From Streptomyces pilosus (GTDB lineage Bacteria; Actinomycetota; Actinomycetes; Streptomycetales; Streptomycetaceae), in contig NZ_BMTU01000021.1 of NCBI RefSeq assembly GCF_014649835.1, forward strand, positions 1-64,000: 64,000 nucleotides of DNA, written 5' to 3'. Below are positions 9,463 to 17,482 of the stretch, piece by piece (position 1 is the stretch's first letter; each line of letters begins with the position of its first letter). A program made the position numbers and the translations under genes. Under the pieces are notes generated by a model, which saw only the letters and a list, made by a program, of their open reading frames with translations, was not told the origin of the DNA and made no database searches.

Positions 9463-10515
9463 ATGACAATCAAAGCGAGATGGGCAGAACTTCTGATCAA
9501 GGGTGGCGCAGAGGAGAGGGGGATAAGCCTCCTGAAGGAATTGGCTCGCAGCGGAGACTCGCATGCCGCTTTGACCCTGCTGGACCTAGCCCAGGAGGAC
9601 GATAAGCAAGAGGACATTGTGCAGCTACTTCGGGAGTGCGCCCAGAAAGGCGGAACTGGCGTATTTCTGGAACTCGCTGATCTTCTGAGCGAATCGCCCG
9701 GGAGTGCAGGCGAGGCGGAGGAGTGGTATAAGGAGGCACTCAAAATGAATCTGCCCGGCACCTTGAACAATTACGGGTGCTTCCTGCTGGACCAAGAACG
9801 AACTGAAGAGGCCGAAAAAATGCTCAGGGCGGCGGCGGAAGAAGGTGATGCACTCGCCTTGGGTAATCTGGGTAAGCACTATTTCGACCTTGATAACTAC
9901 ACAGACGCCCTGACATACCTGACCAAAGCATCGGAAAATGGTAACTCCCGAGCAACAGCTTACCTGGCGCGCACCCACATGGAGCTGGGAAATCAAGCAG
10001 AAGCAGATCGTTGGGTCACCATTTCACTTGCCCAAGATCACGCTGGCGCACATCTAGCCCATGCGCTCTTCTTGTCGCGATTCCCCGATCAGGTCGAACA
10101 CAAGAAGGAATCAATCGAGGGCGAATTCAAGGCGGCCGTCGAAGAATCACCAGAGGCGCATTTCTATTACGCAAACTGGCTGAATAGCATGGGGCGAAAA
10201 CTTGACGCGGTGACTGAGTATCAGAAATCCATTGCCGCTGGCGAGGAAAATGCGTATCTAAATATCGCAATAACCCTAGATGATCTCGGTTCGAAAGAGG
10301 AAGCCGAACATTACTTGCGAGCGGGAGTTGAGTCTGGAGACCCAACCTCCGCTGCCAGCCTTGCTCGATTCCTCGCCGATGAGGACCGGCTTGATGAGGT
10401 ACCAGCCGTCATTCGTGAAGCGGACCGCTTGGGATGCCCGGCTGTGGAGGTCGCCGAACTTTGGATAATGCATCAGAACATGATCGATGAAGATGACGAT
10501 GAAGAGATCGATTGA
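9463..10515 (+). CDS. Acidic TPR/Sel1-like repeat protein, candidate RHS immunity
   Basis: The 350-residue cytoplasmic protein is built almost entirely of helix-turn-helix repeats of the TPR/Sel1 kind (repeats such as ALALGNLGKHYFDLDNYTDA and EAEHYLRAGVESGDPTSA). It ends in a strongly acidic tail (DEDDDEEID). Start ATG 9463 has AGGAG five bases upstream. It lies directly after the RHS gene on the same strand, separated by a hairpin. TPR proteins of this sort are common after RHS toxin genes. The acidic surface would suit binding the Lys/Arg-rich RHS tail, but immunity is inference. Alternatives are an adaptor or an unrelated scaffold. Confidence 0.75.
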   Translation: MTIKARWAELLIKGGAEERGISLLKELARSGDSHAALTLLDLAQEDDKQEDIVQLLRECAQKGGTGVFLELADLLSESPGSAGEAEEWYKEALKMNLPGTLNNYGCFLLDQERTEEAEKMLRAAAEEGDALALGNLGKHYFDLDNYTDALTYLTKASENGNSRATAYLARTHMELGNQAEADRWVTISLAQDHAGAHLAHALFLSRFPDQVEHKKESIEGEFKAAVEESPEAHFYYANWLNSMGRKLDAVTEYQKSIAAGEENAYLNIAITLDDLGSKEEAEHYLRAGVESGDPTSAASLARFLADEDRLDEVPAVIREADRLGCPAVEVAELWIMHQNMIDEDDDEEID

Positions 10516-10558
10516 GCAGACGGAACTAGTAAGAGGCTGTCTCGCGTAGGGCCTTCAG

Positions 10559-10760
10559 TTACTCGGACGTGCCCGTGAGGAACGTGTAGTACCCACCGGC
10601 GAGGCGTCGCATACCCTCGCCGACCGCGCGCACGGTAGTGGTGGTCGTCGGCAGGTCGTGGACGTTTGCATCCTCGCCTCGGGAGGCCTTGGCCTTCTGC
10701 ACGGACTCCTGCAGGGCGGCCATCAGGTCCACGACGGACTGCGCCGCCGCCGGCCGAGGC
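10559..10760 (-). pseudogene. C-terminal remnant of a Ku-like protein
   Basis: The minus-strand frame reads VVDLMAALQESVQKAKASRGE then DANVHDLP, which resembles the region after the core of bacterial Ku (NHEJ end-binding protein). The upstream Ku core is missing: at about 10,760 the frame runs into an IS6-type transposase fragment on the opposite strand. The tail after HDLP lacks the usual Lys/Ala-rich extension. Assigned from memory of the family; a short low-information match, so moderate confidence. Confidence 0.45.
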
Positions 10761-10766
10761 CCGGGA

Positions 10767-11264
10767 ACAAAAAATGGCATCTGGACGAGGTGTTCGTGAA
10801 GATCAGGAGAGCGGAAGTACCTGTGGCGGGCCGTCGGCCAGGACAGCACCGTGCTGGAGATCCTCCTGCAGAACCGGCGGGACGCGGCCACCGCCAGGCG
10901 CTTCTTCCGCAGGCTGCCGAAGAGGACCGGTGCGGTGCCGCGGGTGGCCGTCACCGACAAGCTGCATTCCTACGGCGCCGCCCACCGCGAGGTCATGCCC
11001 TCGGTCGAACACCGTTGCCACAAGGGCCTGAACAACCGGGCCGAGAACAGCCACCAGCCCACCCGACAACGCGAAGACGCCATAAAAGGCTTCCGCAGCA
11101 CCGGCGGGGCGCAGCGCTTCCTGGCCGCGTTCAGCGGCATCTCACCCCACTTCAGACCCCGCCGCCACCTGATGACCGCACACGACTACGGTGCCGAGAT
11201 GACCGTCCGCTTCGCCATCTGGGACCAGGTCACCGGCGTCGTCGGCCGGCCCGCCGAGGCCTGA
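10767..11264 (+). pseudogene. IS6-family transposase remnant
   Basis: The segment begins with KWHLDEVFVKI in one frame, then shifts frame near 10,808 to YLWRAVGQD and VLEILLQNRRDAATARRFF, continuing to GFRSTGGAQRFLAAFSGISP and the end at 11264. These are DDE-domain landmarks of IS6 transposases. About the first 70-100 residues are gone, and the frameshift breaks what remains, so it is inactive. Its left boundary coincides with the truncation of the Ku-like remnant, consistent with insertion followed by deletion. Confidence 0.85.
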
Positions 11265-11381
11265 GCCCGGAACCCGGCTCCACCACACACGACACGCCGA
11301 CAGGCACTCGCACACCCAACAACGTGACAGCACCGCCTGCACCTGCTCGGACTGCTCGTTCTCCACGGCGGTCTCCGTCAT
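11142..11381 (-). CDS. Cys-rich short ORF start, truncated by IS6 (doubtful)
   Basis: ATG at 11381 follows AAGGAG by about 8 bases. The peptide starts MTETAVENEQSEQVQAVLS and then has four Cys in ten residues (CWVCECLSAC). From about 11,280 it reads antisense into IS6 sequence, so the natural C terminus is lost. The start and ribosome site look real; the Cys-rich part may be chance. No function assigned. Confidence 0.2.
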   Translation of the reverse strand: MTETAVENEQSEQVQAVLSRCWVCECLSACRVWWSRVPGSGLGGPADDAGDLVPDGEADGHLGTVVVCGHQVAAGSEVG

Positions 11382-11478
11382 CAGACGCATCTCCTTGATC
11401 ATCAGATCCGCCGTCGATTAGACACTCCCCCGCCCGGGGTGACTGCGACGCGGGCCTGCTGGCGTTGCGCGGGCGGCT

Positions 11479-11975
11479 CTATGGACGGTCAGCCCGCCGC
11501 GCGCAACGGCAGACGGCAGCCGAAGACGCGTCGAAGGAGTGCGCCTGGCGGGTGCTGACCAGGCAGTAGGCGCCGTCGTGACGGCGTTCGGCGTGGCCGG
11601 TGTAGTGGAAGACCTCGACCGGGTCAGAACGCGCAGGTCCCCGAACACGTAGGACAGCGGGGTCGGCCGGTTGGCAGCGATGAACTGCAGGCCGACGTGG
11701 ACAGCTTCGTCGGCAACGGCGTACCGGCCGGAGGAGCTGCTGGGCATGCAGTCTTTCGCGCCGATCGTGACAATCTCGCCGGCGCGGGCGGCGATCAGGT
11801 CAGGGAACCAGCGCAGTGCCGAGGTGGTGCCGGCCAGGGCCTGCCGGATCACAGGCGGGTAGGCGCTCTGCCCGCAGCGTTCGACCGTCCATCCCTGCGC
11901 CGCGAGCGCCGCTGCGACGCGCTGCTCATGGGCGTCCCCGACCGCCTTGCGCTCCTGCCACTGCGTCACCACCAT
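11479..11975 (-). pseudogene. Restriction-endonuclease-like (PD-(D/E)XK) protein, frameshifted
   Basis: Start ATG 11975 follows GGGAGGGG. The protein reads TQWQERKAVGDAHEQRVAAA then WFPDLIAARAGEIVTIGAKD, a nuclease-like family seen in actinobacterial integrative elements. Near 11,617 one C appears missing: the frame moves from YVFGDLRVLTR to a frame reading PVEVFHYTGHAERRHDGAYC, which continues the expected protein and stops at 11479 (about 166 residues in all). The putative catalytic D-x-K reads G-A-K here. Frameshift plus lost acidic residue suggests decay; a sequencing error at the C-run is the alternative for the shift. Confidence 0.6.
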
Positions 11976-12152
11976 GTCCCCTCCCGCACCTTCACCCGGT
12001 GACCCGAGAGTGGAGCAGCGGGCGTAGTCGATGCGGATGTCCGCGCCCGGCAGGGCCGGATTGCGGGGGTGCGAAGTGGAAGAAGATTCCGTGGTGAGGC
12101 AACGGTCTCGCCTTCGTATGGACTCTGTTGAGCATCTAGGAGGGAGGTGCTC

Positions 12153-12695
12153 ATGGGGGTTCGAAAGCAGGTCGGGGACCGAGAGTTCCACGATTTTGTC
12201 GTCGGTCGCTGGCCGCGCCTGATGCGCACGGCATTTCTGCTCACGGGTGAGCAGCACGCTGCGGAGGATCTGGTCCAGTCGACGCTGGAGCAGGTCTATG
12301 TGGCCTGGCACAGGGTCGCCTTGGCCGACGCCCCTGAGGCGTATGTGCGACGAGTGATGATCAACGCGCATGCCCGCAGATATCGAAGGAAGCTGCGGGA
12401 GGTCCTGTTACCCGGGAGGGGGGACGCGGGCCTGACACACGAGGTGGCCGACATCGGTGACCGGATCGCCCAGGCCGACGACCGTCACACGCTGCTGAAG
12501 GCGCTGGCCCAGTTGCCGGCACGGCAGCGGGAAGCAGTGGTCCTGCGTTACTGGGAGGACCTCACTGAGACACAGACGGCCGAGGCGATGGGCTGTTCGG
12601 TCGGCACGGTGAAGAGCAACGCAGCCAAGGGGATGGCGAAGCTGCGCGCCGTTCCGGGACTGGCGGAGAAAGTGACGCAGGGAGGACGAACGTGA
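12153..12695 (+). CDS. SigE-family ECF RNA polymerase sigma factor
   Basis: This 180-residue protein shows sigma region 2 (WPRLMRTAFLLTGEQHAAED, then VQSTLEQVYVAWHRV) and region 4 (LPARQREAVVLRYWEDLTE, then a helix-turn-helix AEAMGCSVGTVKSNAAKG). This is the actinobacterial SigE subfamily (SigM-like annotation is also common). It redirects RNA polymerase to a small regulon. ATG 12153 has AGGAGGGAGG upstream at good spacing; GTG 12147 lies inside that site. The next gene overlaps by four bases and is probably its regulator. Confidence 0.92.
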   Translation: MGVRKQVGDREFHDFVVGRWPRLMRTAFLLTGEQHAAEDLVQSTLEQVYVAWHRVALADAPEAYVRRVMINAHARRYRRKLREVLLPGRGDAGLTHEVADIGDRIAQADDRHTLLKALAQLPARQREAVVLRYWEDLTETQTAEAMGCSVGTVKSNAAKGMAKLRAVPGLAEKVTQGGRT

Positions 12696-13513
12696 AGAGC
12701 GCGGACTGGGAGACGAGCCACAACATGACACAGCACGACATCGCCTTCCTGCTGGCCGAAGCCGCCGACGAGGTGAGGATCGGCACAGCCCCCGCCCAGG
12801 CGCTGATTCGCGGCGGTCGCCGCCGCAGGGCCCGTCGCTGGGCGGTCATGGCGACCACCACCCTGGTCGTGGCCGGTTCCACGGGGGCTCTGGCACTGAA
12901 CGGGCTGTCCGGTGACGGGGAACGGGGGGTGTCGTCGGCGAGCCAGCCGGTCGCCAGCGCGGAGGCATCCGAGCCGCACATGCGGACGACCCTGGCGAGC
13001 GGCACCGACGCGGGAGTGCCGTGGAGGGTGTACATCGACGTGTGGAAGGCTCCGGCGGACACGGCGGAGGCCCAGGCCACCCTGGCGGCCATGGCGAAGT
13101 TCGGCGAGCACCCGCAGGACGTCTCCACAGCCTCCGAACTGGTGGGCAAGGTCGCACACTTCGTGCACCGGGTCACCGGTGAAGAGGCGAAGACCACTCA
13201 GATCGGGAATTTGGTGCTACCCGAGGACGACGTCCTCACCGACGGCGAGCACGGGACCGTCTCGCTCCCGCTGCTCCCAGGGAACGGCACGGCCACCCCG
13301 CGCCTGGTGTTTGGCCAGGTCGCCAAGACCGCCCGGGAGGTCACCTGCACCTGGAAGGACGGCACGTCTACCAAGGTCGGCCGTACGTCCGCGGACACCG
13401 AGGCGAACGCCGACGTTCCGGTCATCCACAGCCCCAAGCACTCCCCTTACGACTGGTTCGCCATCCTGGCTCCGAAGTCCACCGAGTTGGAGGGGATCAA
13501 GGTCACGAAGTAG
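12692..13513 (+). CDS. Membrane protein coupled to sigma factor, probable anti-sigma factor
   Basis: The GTG start overlaps the sigma stop codon (GTGA), so translation is probably coupled. The 273-residue protein has an N-terminal cytoplasmic part (about 1-48), an Arg-rich stretch (RRRRARR), one membrane segment at about 50-70, and a roughly 200-residue extracytoplasmic domain without a family I recognise. Genes in this position behind SigE-type factors usually encode anti-sigma factors. No zinc-binding HxxxCxxC motif is present, so binding would be of the non-zinc kind. Role inferred from context. Confidence 0.7.
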   Translation: MKSADWETSHNMTQHDIAFLLAEAADEVRIGTAPAQALIRGGRRRRARRWAVMATTTLVVAGSTGALALNGLSGDGERGVSSASQPVASAEASEPHMRTTLASGTDAGVPWRVYIDVWKAPADTAEAQATLAAMAKFGEHPQDVSTASELVGKVAHFVHRVTGEEAKTTQIGNLVLPEDDVLTDGEHGTVSLPLLPGNGTATPRLVFGQVAKTAREVTCTWKDGTSTKVGRTSADTEANADVPVIHSPKHSPYDWFAILAPKSTELEGIKVTK

Positions 13514-13974
13514 ATCAAGCGGGAGGCTAACGCTCCGAGGGGCAGGAGAACTACGGTAACAACCCCGACGGGCAGTACGTTACGAAGTGCATCGTTCATA
13601 TGCACCAGGACATCGAGAAGGGCACGCGAAATTCCAGCTGGCACCGGCACCTGCGGGTACGCCTGTCCAGGAACTCGATGCTGAGCAACGGCAGCTGCTT
13701 GCCGCTCAGGAGAACTCAGCGGACGCGCGGGCTGCCAGCGGGCGGCACGGCGCTGGCAAGGGTCGGCGCGGGGCCGGCGGCGCGCCGTTGCGGAAGGCAG
13801 GACGCCATCCGCCCCGATTCCCGGCTGCGCCTCCACCACGCTCCGCCCGTTCCTTCCCCTGGCACTGGTGGGAGGCCGAGCGGTGGGGGCGCGGGGCTGG
13901 CAGGCATCGGCGGGGTACCTGCCCGCCTCGCGGGGCCTGGGACCGTCGCCGGGTTCAGTTCGTGTTCCGGGAGG
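13514..13974 (+). other. Stretch with only decayed coding sequence
   Basis: Just after the anti-sigma-like gene, 13,550-13,650 reads NYGNNPDGQYVTKCIVHMHQ followed by DIEKG, which looks like part of an exported protein, but it has no start, no ribosome site and soon turns to low-complexity sequence. The remainder to 13974 shows no supported gene. Confidence 0.4.
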
Positions 13975-14130
13975 TCACCAGTAGTGCCGGCGTCCGGCGA
14001 CGGCGTGTCCCATGGAGCCCATGATCCACAAGATCGCGCCGATGACCGCGAGGATGATTCCGATCGTCCACAGGATCGATATGCCGGTGACGAAGCCGAC
14101 GACCAGCAGGATGATGCCGAGGAGGAGCAT
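13975..14130 (-). CDS. DUF6131 small membrane protein
   Basis: A 51-residue, very hydrophobic protein with two membrane helices (LGIILLVVGFVTGISILW and IGIILAVIGAILWIMGS) ends in GRRHYW, the hallmark of the small Streptomyces family DUF6131. Start ATG 14130 has GGAGG six bases upstream. The function of the family is unknown. The basic tail should be cytoplasmic. Confidence 0.85.
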   Translation of the reverse strand: MLLLGIILLVVGFVTGISILWTIGIILAVIGAILWIMGSMGHAVAGRRHYW

Positions 14131-14240
14131 GACCGCCTCCGTTGCGCAGGAGTACTGCTTTCACTATGTACCGCAGCGCCCCGTCAGGGAAGTCTCAGTG
14201 TGGCTGAGCGCACGACCAGGGCAGATGGGCCGCGCCAGGG

Positions 14241-14471
14241 CTAATCGATGAGGGGTGCCCGGGAACCGTCGATGGGTGAGGGGACCTGCCGCATCTTCGT
14301 GACCAGCACGCCCAGCATGCGGAAGCGGGCCAGGAGACCGAAAAGGTGCGCCTCGTCGATGACGGCCCCGTACAAGATGGTGTCCTCGCCCAGCGTCGCG
14401 GCTTCCAGTTCGGGGAACACCTCCGCTGCGCTGGCCGGACCAGGACCGTGGACCCGGAACTCGTAACGCAT
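14241..14471 (-). CDS. Conserved small hypothetical protein
   Basis: The 76-residue protein (MRYEFRVHGPGP...) has an AGGAGGTGAG ribosome site at ideal spacing before ATG 14471, which sets the start against a long Arg-rich upstream extension. The composition suggests a compact alpha/beta fold (VFPELEAATL, then TILYGAVIDEAHLFGLLARF). I recall similar short Streptomyces proteins without known role. It follows DUF6131 on the same strand with a 110-base gap. Confidence 0.75.
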   Translation of the reverse strand: MRYEFRVHGPGPASAAEVFPELEAATLGEDTILYGAVIDEAHLFGLLARFRMLGVLVTKMRQVPSPIDGSRAPLID

Positions 14472-15101
14472 ACGCTCACCTCCTACAGCGACCAGCCCAT
14501 GCTGGCCCCGGCCCCCGCCTGAGGGCATCACCCGCACCGGGTGTGCGGGCCGGCACCGGTCCCACCGGCGACTGGGCTGAGTGAACCTCCCCGGATGCCC
14601 TGCAGGATGCGGGGCGTTCCCGCCGTCGCCACGGCGCCGGCCGTTCACCCTCCGCGACGGGCTCTCCACGCCCACCTGGCAGCGTGTCGGCTGAACACAT
14701 CGTGCGCGCTGAAACCCGACGGAGGCCCGCCTGCCGTGCGCACTGCTGGCGTTCCTCACCGGCCACGGCGATCAGCCTGAGATGCTGACCACCAGCGGGT
14801 CAGGGGCGGGGCTGGAGGGCCGGACGCGAGGTAGAGGGCTGACCTGCGGTGTCGGGCAGGAGGCGGGAGAGGTCGAAGACGGCCGGGTTCACGCCGGCCG
14901 CGGTGTGCAACAGCCACAGCGCGTCTCGCAGCACTGCGTACAACCGCAGCGGTGCTAGCGACACGAGGCCGCTCGAAGAAGTCCGTCAGGCCCGTGCCCG
15001 TGCGCATTCGTTCAGCCTGGGAGGTCCTGCCAGAGGTGGCTCCGGAGCTCAGCTCGTGGGCGTCGGTGTTCGCATCACAGGCCAAGGTGAGGGCTCGCGC
15101 T
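14472..15101. other. Gene-poor stretch with one possible remnant
   Basis: No intact gene is supported in these 630 bases. On the minus strand, 14,806-14,960 reads LYAVLRDALWLLHTAAGVNP then AVFDLSRLLPDTAG and a stop. It has protein-like composition but no visible start, and probably is the end of a lost gene. I do not recognise it. Confidence 0.35.
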
Positions 15102-15142
15102 AAGAGATCATCTCATTTGCCTACACCGGTATTGCGTGGGTC

Positions 15143-15345
15143 ATGGTGGGGATCGTTGAGCGGCTCGTGCCGGACGAGCTGTGGGAGTTGTTCCAGCGGG
15201 TGGTGCCGGAGGCGCCGTCGTGGCCGCAAGGTGGTGGCCGGCGGCGGGCACGGTGACCGGGAGGTGCTGGCCGCGATCGTGTTCGTGGCCACGTCGGGCT
15301 GCGCCTGGCAGCAGTTGCCTTCCGCGTCGTTCCACTTCCTGGCCT
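15143..15345 (+). pseudogene. IS5 transposase N-terminal fragment
   Basis: ATG 15143 begins MVGIVERLVPDELWELFQRV. A one-base shift near 15,240 moves the frame to DREVLAAIVFVATSGCAWQQ and LPSASF, the expected IS5 continuation, after which similarity stops near 15,345. About two thirds of the transposase is absent. Confidence 0.8.
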
Positions 15346-15362
15346 CACCAGTTACTCATCGG

Positions 15363-16550
15363 TCATCCGGTCTGTCCAGAGTCCGAGTCTGTGATCCAGC
15401 GCCCTTCGGCGGAGTCGTGCACGTACGTCGGCCTCCCCCTGGTCCCGCTCGTGCGGAACGGCTTCCCGCCGTCCGTGATCCGCACCGTCCCGGTACGGCC
15501 CCCGGCGCTCCACTCCAGTTCCAGGTACCAGCGGCAGTCGCAGCTCGCCGTCCGCGCGGAGACCAGCAGCTCCTCGGGGTCGGAGGAGGTGACCTTGTAC
15601 GGGAAGGAGACGGCCGGGATCTTCCGGACCTCGGCGCCGGAGGCGTCAAGGCCGTCGACGGGCTTCGCGAGCGGGCGCGGCCGGTCGAGGTCCACGGCGA
15701 AGTGGCGCGGGGTGACGGCGCCGCCACAGCCGTTGTCCATCCGGTACGCGTTCCACGGCAGCGGTGCGGCGCGGTCGACCACGCGCACGTGCAGGGCATG
15801 GAGGACGACGGCGTCGGACGGCGACCGGCCCTGGACCGTGATCCGCATCAGCGCCTCCCCGCCGTGCACGGCACCGTGCGTCCCGGCCCACGCCCCGGAG
15901 TCGGCCGTGACCGGCGGCGGGGCGACCGCGCGGGGGGCCCGGTCCACGAGGTAGGTGTGCCCGCAGCCGCCCTCCCAGAGCTGGGAACCGATGCTCCAGG
16001 TGAAGGGGAGGGGGGCCGCGGTCCGCCCCGGAGCGGTGGAAGCGGGAGCGGGGGCGGAAGCCGTATGGGTGGGGTGGCCGAGCAGGGCGGCGGCGAGGGC
16101 GAGCACGACGAGGGCGACGAGGAGGGCGACGGTGGCGGCGACGAGAAGGGGAGCGGGGGCGCCACGACGGGGGCGGGCGCGGGGCGCCTCCGGCGCGGAC
16201 AGATCCGCGGCGGACGGGTCCGGCGCGGACGGTTCCGGGTTCGATTCCGGCGCGGCCGACACGGCCGGCACAGGCGTGGGCGGGGGTGAGGCCGCTCGGC
16301 GGCGGGCGCGGTCCGCCTCCGTCCAGGCCGCCTCCAGGGCCCGCCGTTCCTCCTCGTCCGCCCCGCACAGCAGGGCGAGGCGGTCGACCATGGCGAACTC
16401 CTCCGGGACGGTCGCGCCCGAGCAGTAGCGGTGGAGAGTGGACGCGCTGACGCTCAGCCGCCGGCCCAGCGCCTCGTAACTCCTCCCGTCCCGCGCCTTC
16501 AGCGCGCGCACGAGCCCCGCGAACTCCTCGACGGCGGCGTCCTTCGGCAT
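15363..16550 (-). CDS. Membrane-anchored XRE-family regulator
   Basis: The 395-residue protein has an N-terminal XRE-like helix-turn-helix (about 10-55: SYEALGRRLSVSASTLHRYC), a Pro/Ala-rich linker, one membrane helix at about 134-158 and a C-terminal extracytoplasmic domain of about 220 residues with paired Cys (SCDCRW). Streptomyces has several such HTH-membrane proteins. ATG 16550 has AAGGGGA upstream. It is divergent from the secreted protein at 16718, so it may sense a cell-wall or extracellular signal and act on that promoter; this is inference. Confidence 0.8.
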   Translation of the reverse strand: MPKDAAVEEFAGLVRALKARDGRSYEALGRRLSVSASTLHRYCSGATVPEEFAMVDRLALLCGADEEERRALEAAWTEADRARRRAASPPPTPVPAVSAAPESNPEPSAPDPSAADLSAPEAPRARPRRGAPAPLLVAATVALLVALVVLALAAALLGHPTHTASAPAPASTAPGRTAAPLPFTWSIGSQLWEGGCGHTYLVDRAPRAVAPPPVTADSGAWAGTHGAVHGGEALMRITVQGRSPSDAVVLHALHVRVVDRAAPLPWNAYRMDNGCGGAVTPRHFAVDLDRPRPLAKPVDGLDASGAEVRKIPAVSFPYKVTSSDPEELLVSARTASCDCRWYLELEWSAGGRTGTVRITDGGKPFRTSGTRGRPTYVHDSAEGRWITDSDSGQTG

Positions 16551-16717
16551 TCCATCCCCTTCGACCCTGCGTCCCATCCTTCACGTCCTTGCACGTCAGC
16601 GGGGGTGGAATGGTTCCGGGACGGCTGGTGGGTGCGTGATCGTTGCAGTCGGCGGGCGCCGGCCCCACGCTGGTCGAGCACTGACCGAACGAACGACCCG
16701 ACGGGGGATCCACCACC

Positions 16718-17323
16718 ATGAACAAGCTCCGCACCGCACTCGCCACCGCAGCCGCTGCCACACTGGGCCTCGCGGCCCTCGCCACAGCCCCGGCGCAGGC
16801 CGCTGCCCAGCCCGCCTTCCTCGCCGCCTCCCAGATGCCGCCGTCGTCGACGCCGTGGACCGCCACCCAGGTCTTCACCGGCGTCCCGGAGAACGGCGGC
16901 GTCCTCTGCGCCCCCTACAAGATCCCGGCGCAGAACACCCGCTACCGCGAGTTCAGCACCGAGCTCGACACCAACGGCGTCCAGGTCACCACCGTCGCCC
17001 GTACCGAAGCCGACGCCGTGAAGCTGGTCGACACCCTCCGCGGGGCCCTCGCCGGCTGCGGCCCCCTGCTGGAGCAGCAGAACCCGGGCCTGCAGGCCGT
17101 CAGCGCCTCCCACGGCAAGCTCGCCGTCGAGGAGGGCGCCTGGGTCTACAGCCTGGACACCGCCGACCCGCAGATCGGCATCTCCGACATCCACCTGTTC
17201 TCCGTCGGCCGCGACGGCCGCACCGTCACCCTCGTCCGCTGGGGCCAGATGGGCGACCTCGAGGACGCCCCGCTGACCGCCTTCCGCACCACGACGAAGA
17301 CCGCCGTCAACAAGCTCCACTGA
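16718..17323 (+). CDS. Secreted hypothetical protein
   Basis: The 201-residue protein has a clear signal peptide (MNKLRTALATAAAATLGL, cleavage after AQA near residue 29). The mature part has two Cys (VLCAPY and AGCGPLL), probably a disulfide, and alpha/beta composition like small sensor or inhibitor domains (PknH-extracellular-like), but I cannot name the family. It is transcribed divergently from the membrane-anchored regulator 168 bases away and ends in a strong terminator hairpin. Both lie inside the IS5 shell. Confidence 0.8.
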   Translation: MNKLRTALATAAAATLGLAALATAPAQAAAQPAFLAASQMPPSSTPWTATQVFTGVPENGGVLCAPYKIPAQNTRYREFSTELDTNGVQVTTVARTEADAVKLVDTLRGALAGCGPLLEQQNPGLQAVSASHGKLAVEEGAWVYSLDTADPQIGISDIHLFSVGRDGRTVTLVRWGQMGDLEDAPLTAFRTTTKTAVNKLH

Positions 17324-17340
17324 CCCGCGGGCTGACCACA

Positions 17341-17385
17341 GCTCGTCAGCGGCGCGGCCGGAACCCGGCCGCGCCGCTGACGAGC
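17341..17385 (+). terminator. Perfect 21-bp hairpin
   Basis: A perfect 21-bp stem (17341-17361 with 17365-17385) with a 3-base loop lies 17 bases after the secreted-protein stop. No U-run follows, as is common in Streptomyces terminators. Confidence 0.85.
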
Positions 17386-17393
17386 CCACCTGC

Positions 17394-17471
17394 TCCGCCG
17401 GCGGCGACCACTTCCTGGCCTTCACCAGCATCGCCTGCACCCTCATCTGCTACCGCAGACTCGCCAAATGA
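17394..17471 (+). pseudogene. IS5 transposase C-terminal fragment
   Basis: The frame reads GDHFLAFTSIACTLICYRRL then AK and a stop at 17471, the characteristic end of IS5-type transposases in Streptomyces. It pairs with the N-terminal fragment at 15143 on the same strand. Confidence 0.8.
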
Positions 17472-17482
17472 GAAGGCCTCTA

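Larger units (their letters stand above)
15102..17482 (+). mobile_element. IS5-family shell enclosing a two-gene cassette
   Basis: The left end AAGAGATCATCTCATTT (15102-15118) and right end AAATGAGAAGGCCTCTA (17466-17482) form an imperfect inverted repeat (13 of 17 match). A transposase N terminus (15143-15345) lies inside the left end and a transposase C terminus (17394-17471) inside the right end, both on the plus strand. The transposase middle is missing, and a regulator gene and a secreted-protein gene occupy its place. A normal IS5 element would be under 1 kb. Confidence 0.6.

Noticed and set aside
11418..12371. A 317-codon minus-strand frame covering the nuclease-like gene
   Set aside because: The part before ATG 11975 is Arg/Pro-rich, and the end after 11,617 is out of the true frame. 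Only 11479-11975 with a frameshift is supported.
13587..14244. Two long plus-strand frames over the DUF6131 gene
   Set aside because: Arg/Pro/Gly-rich translations without motifs, antisense to the clearly membrane-type DUF6131 frame.
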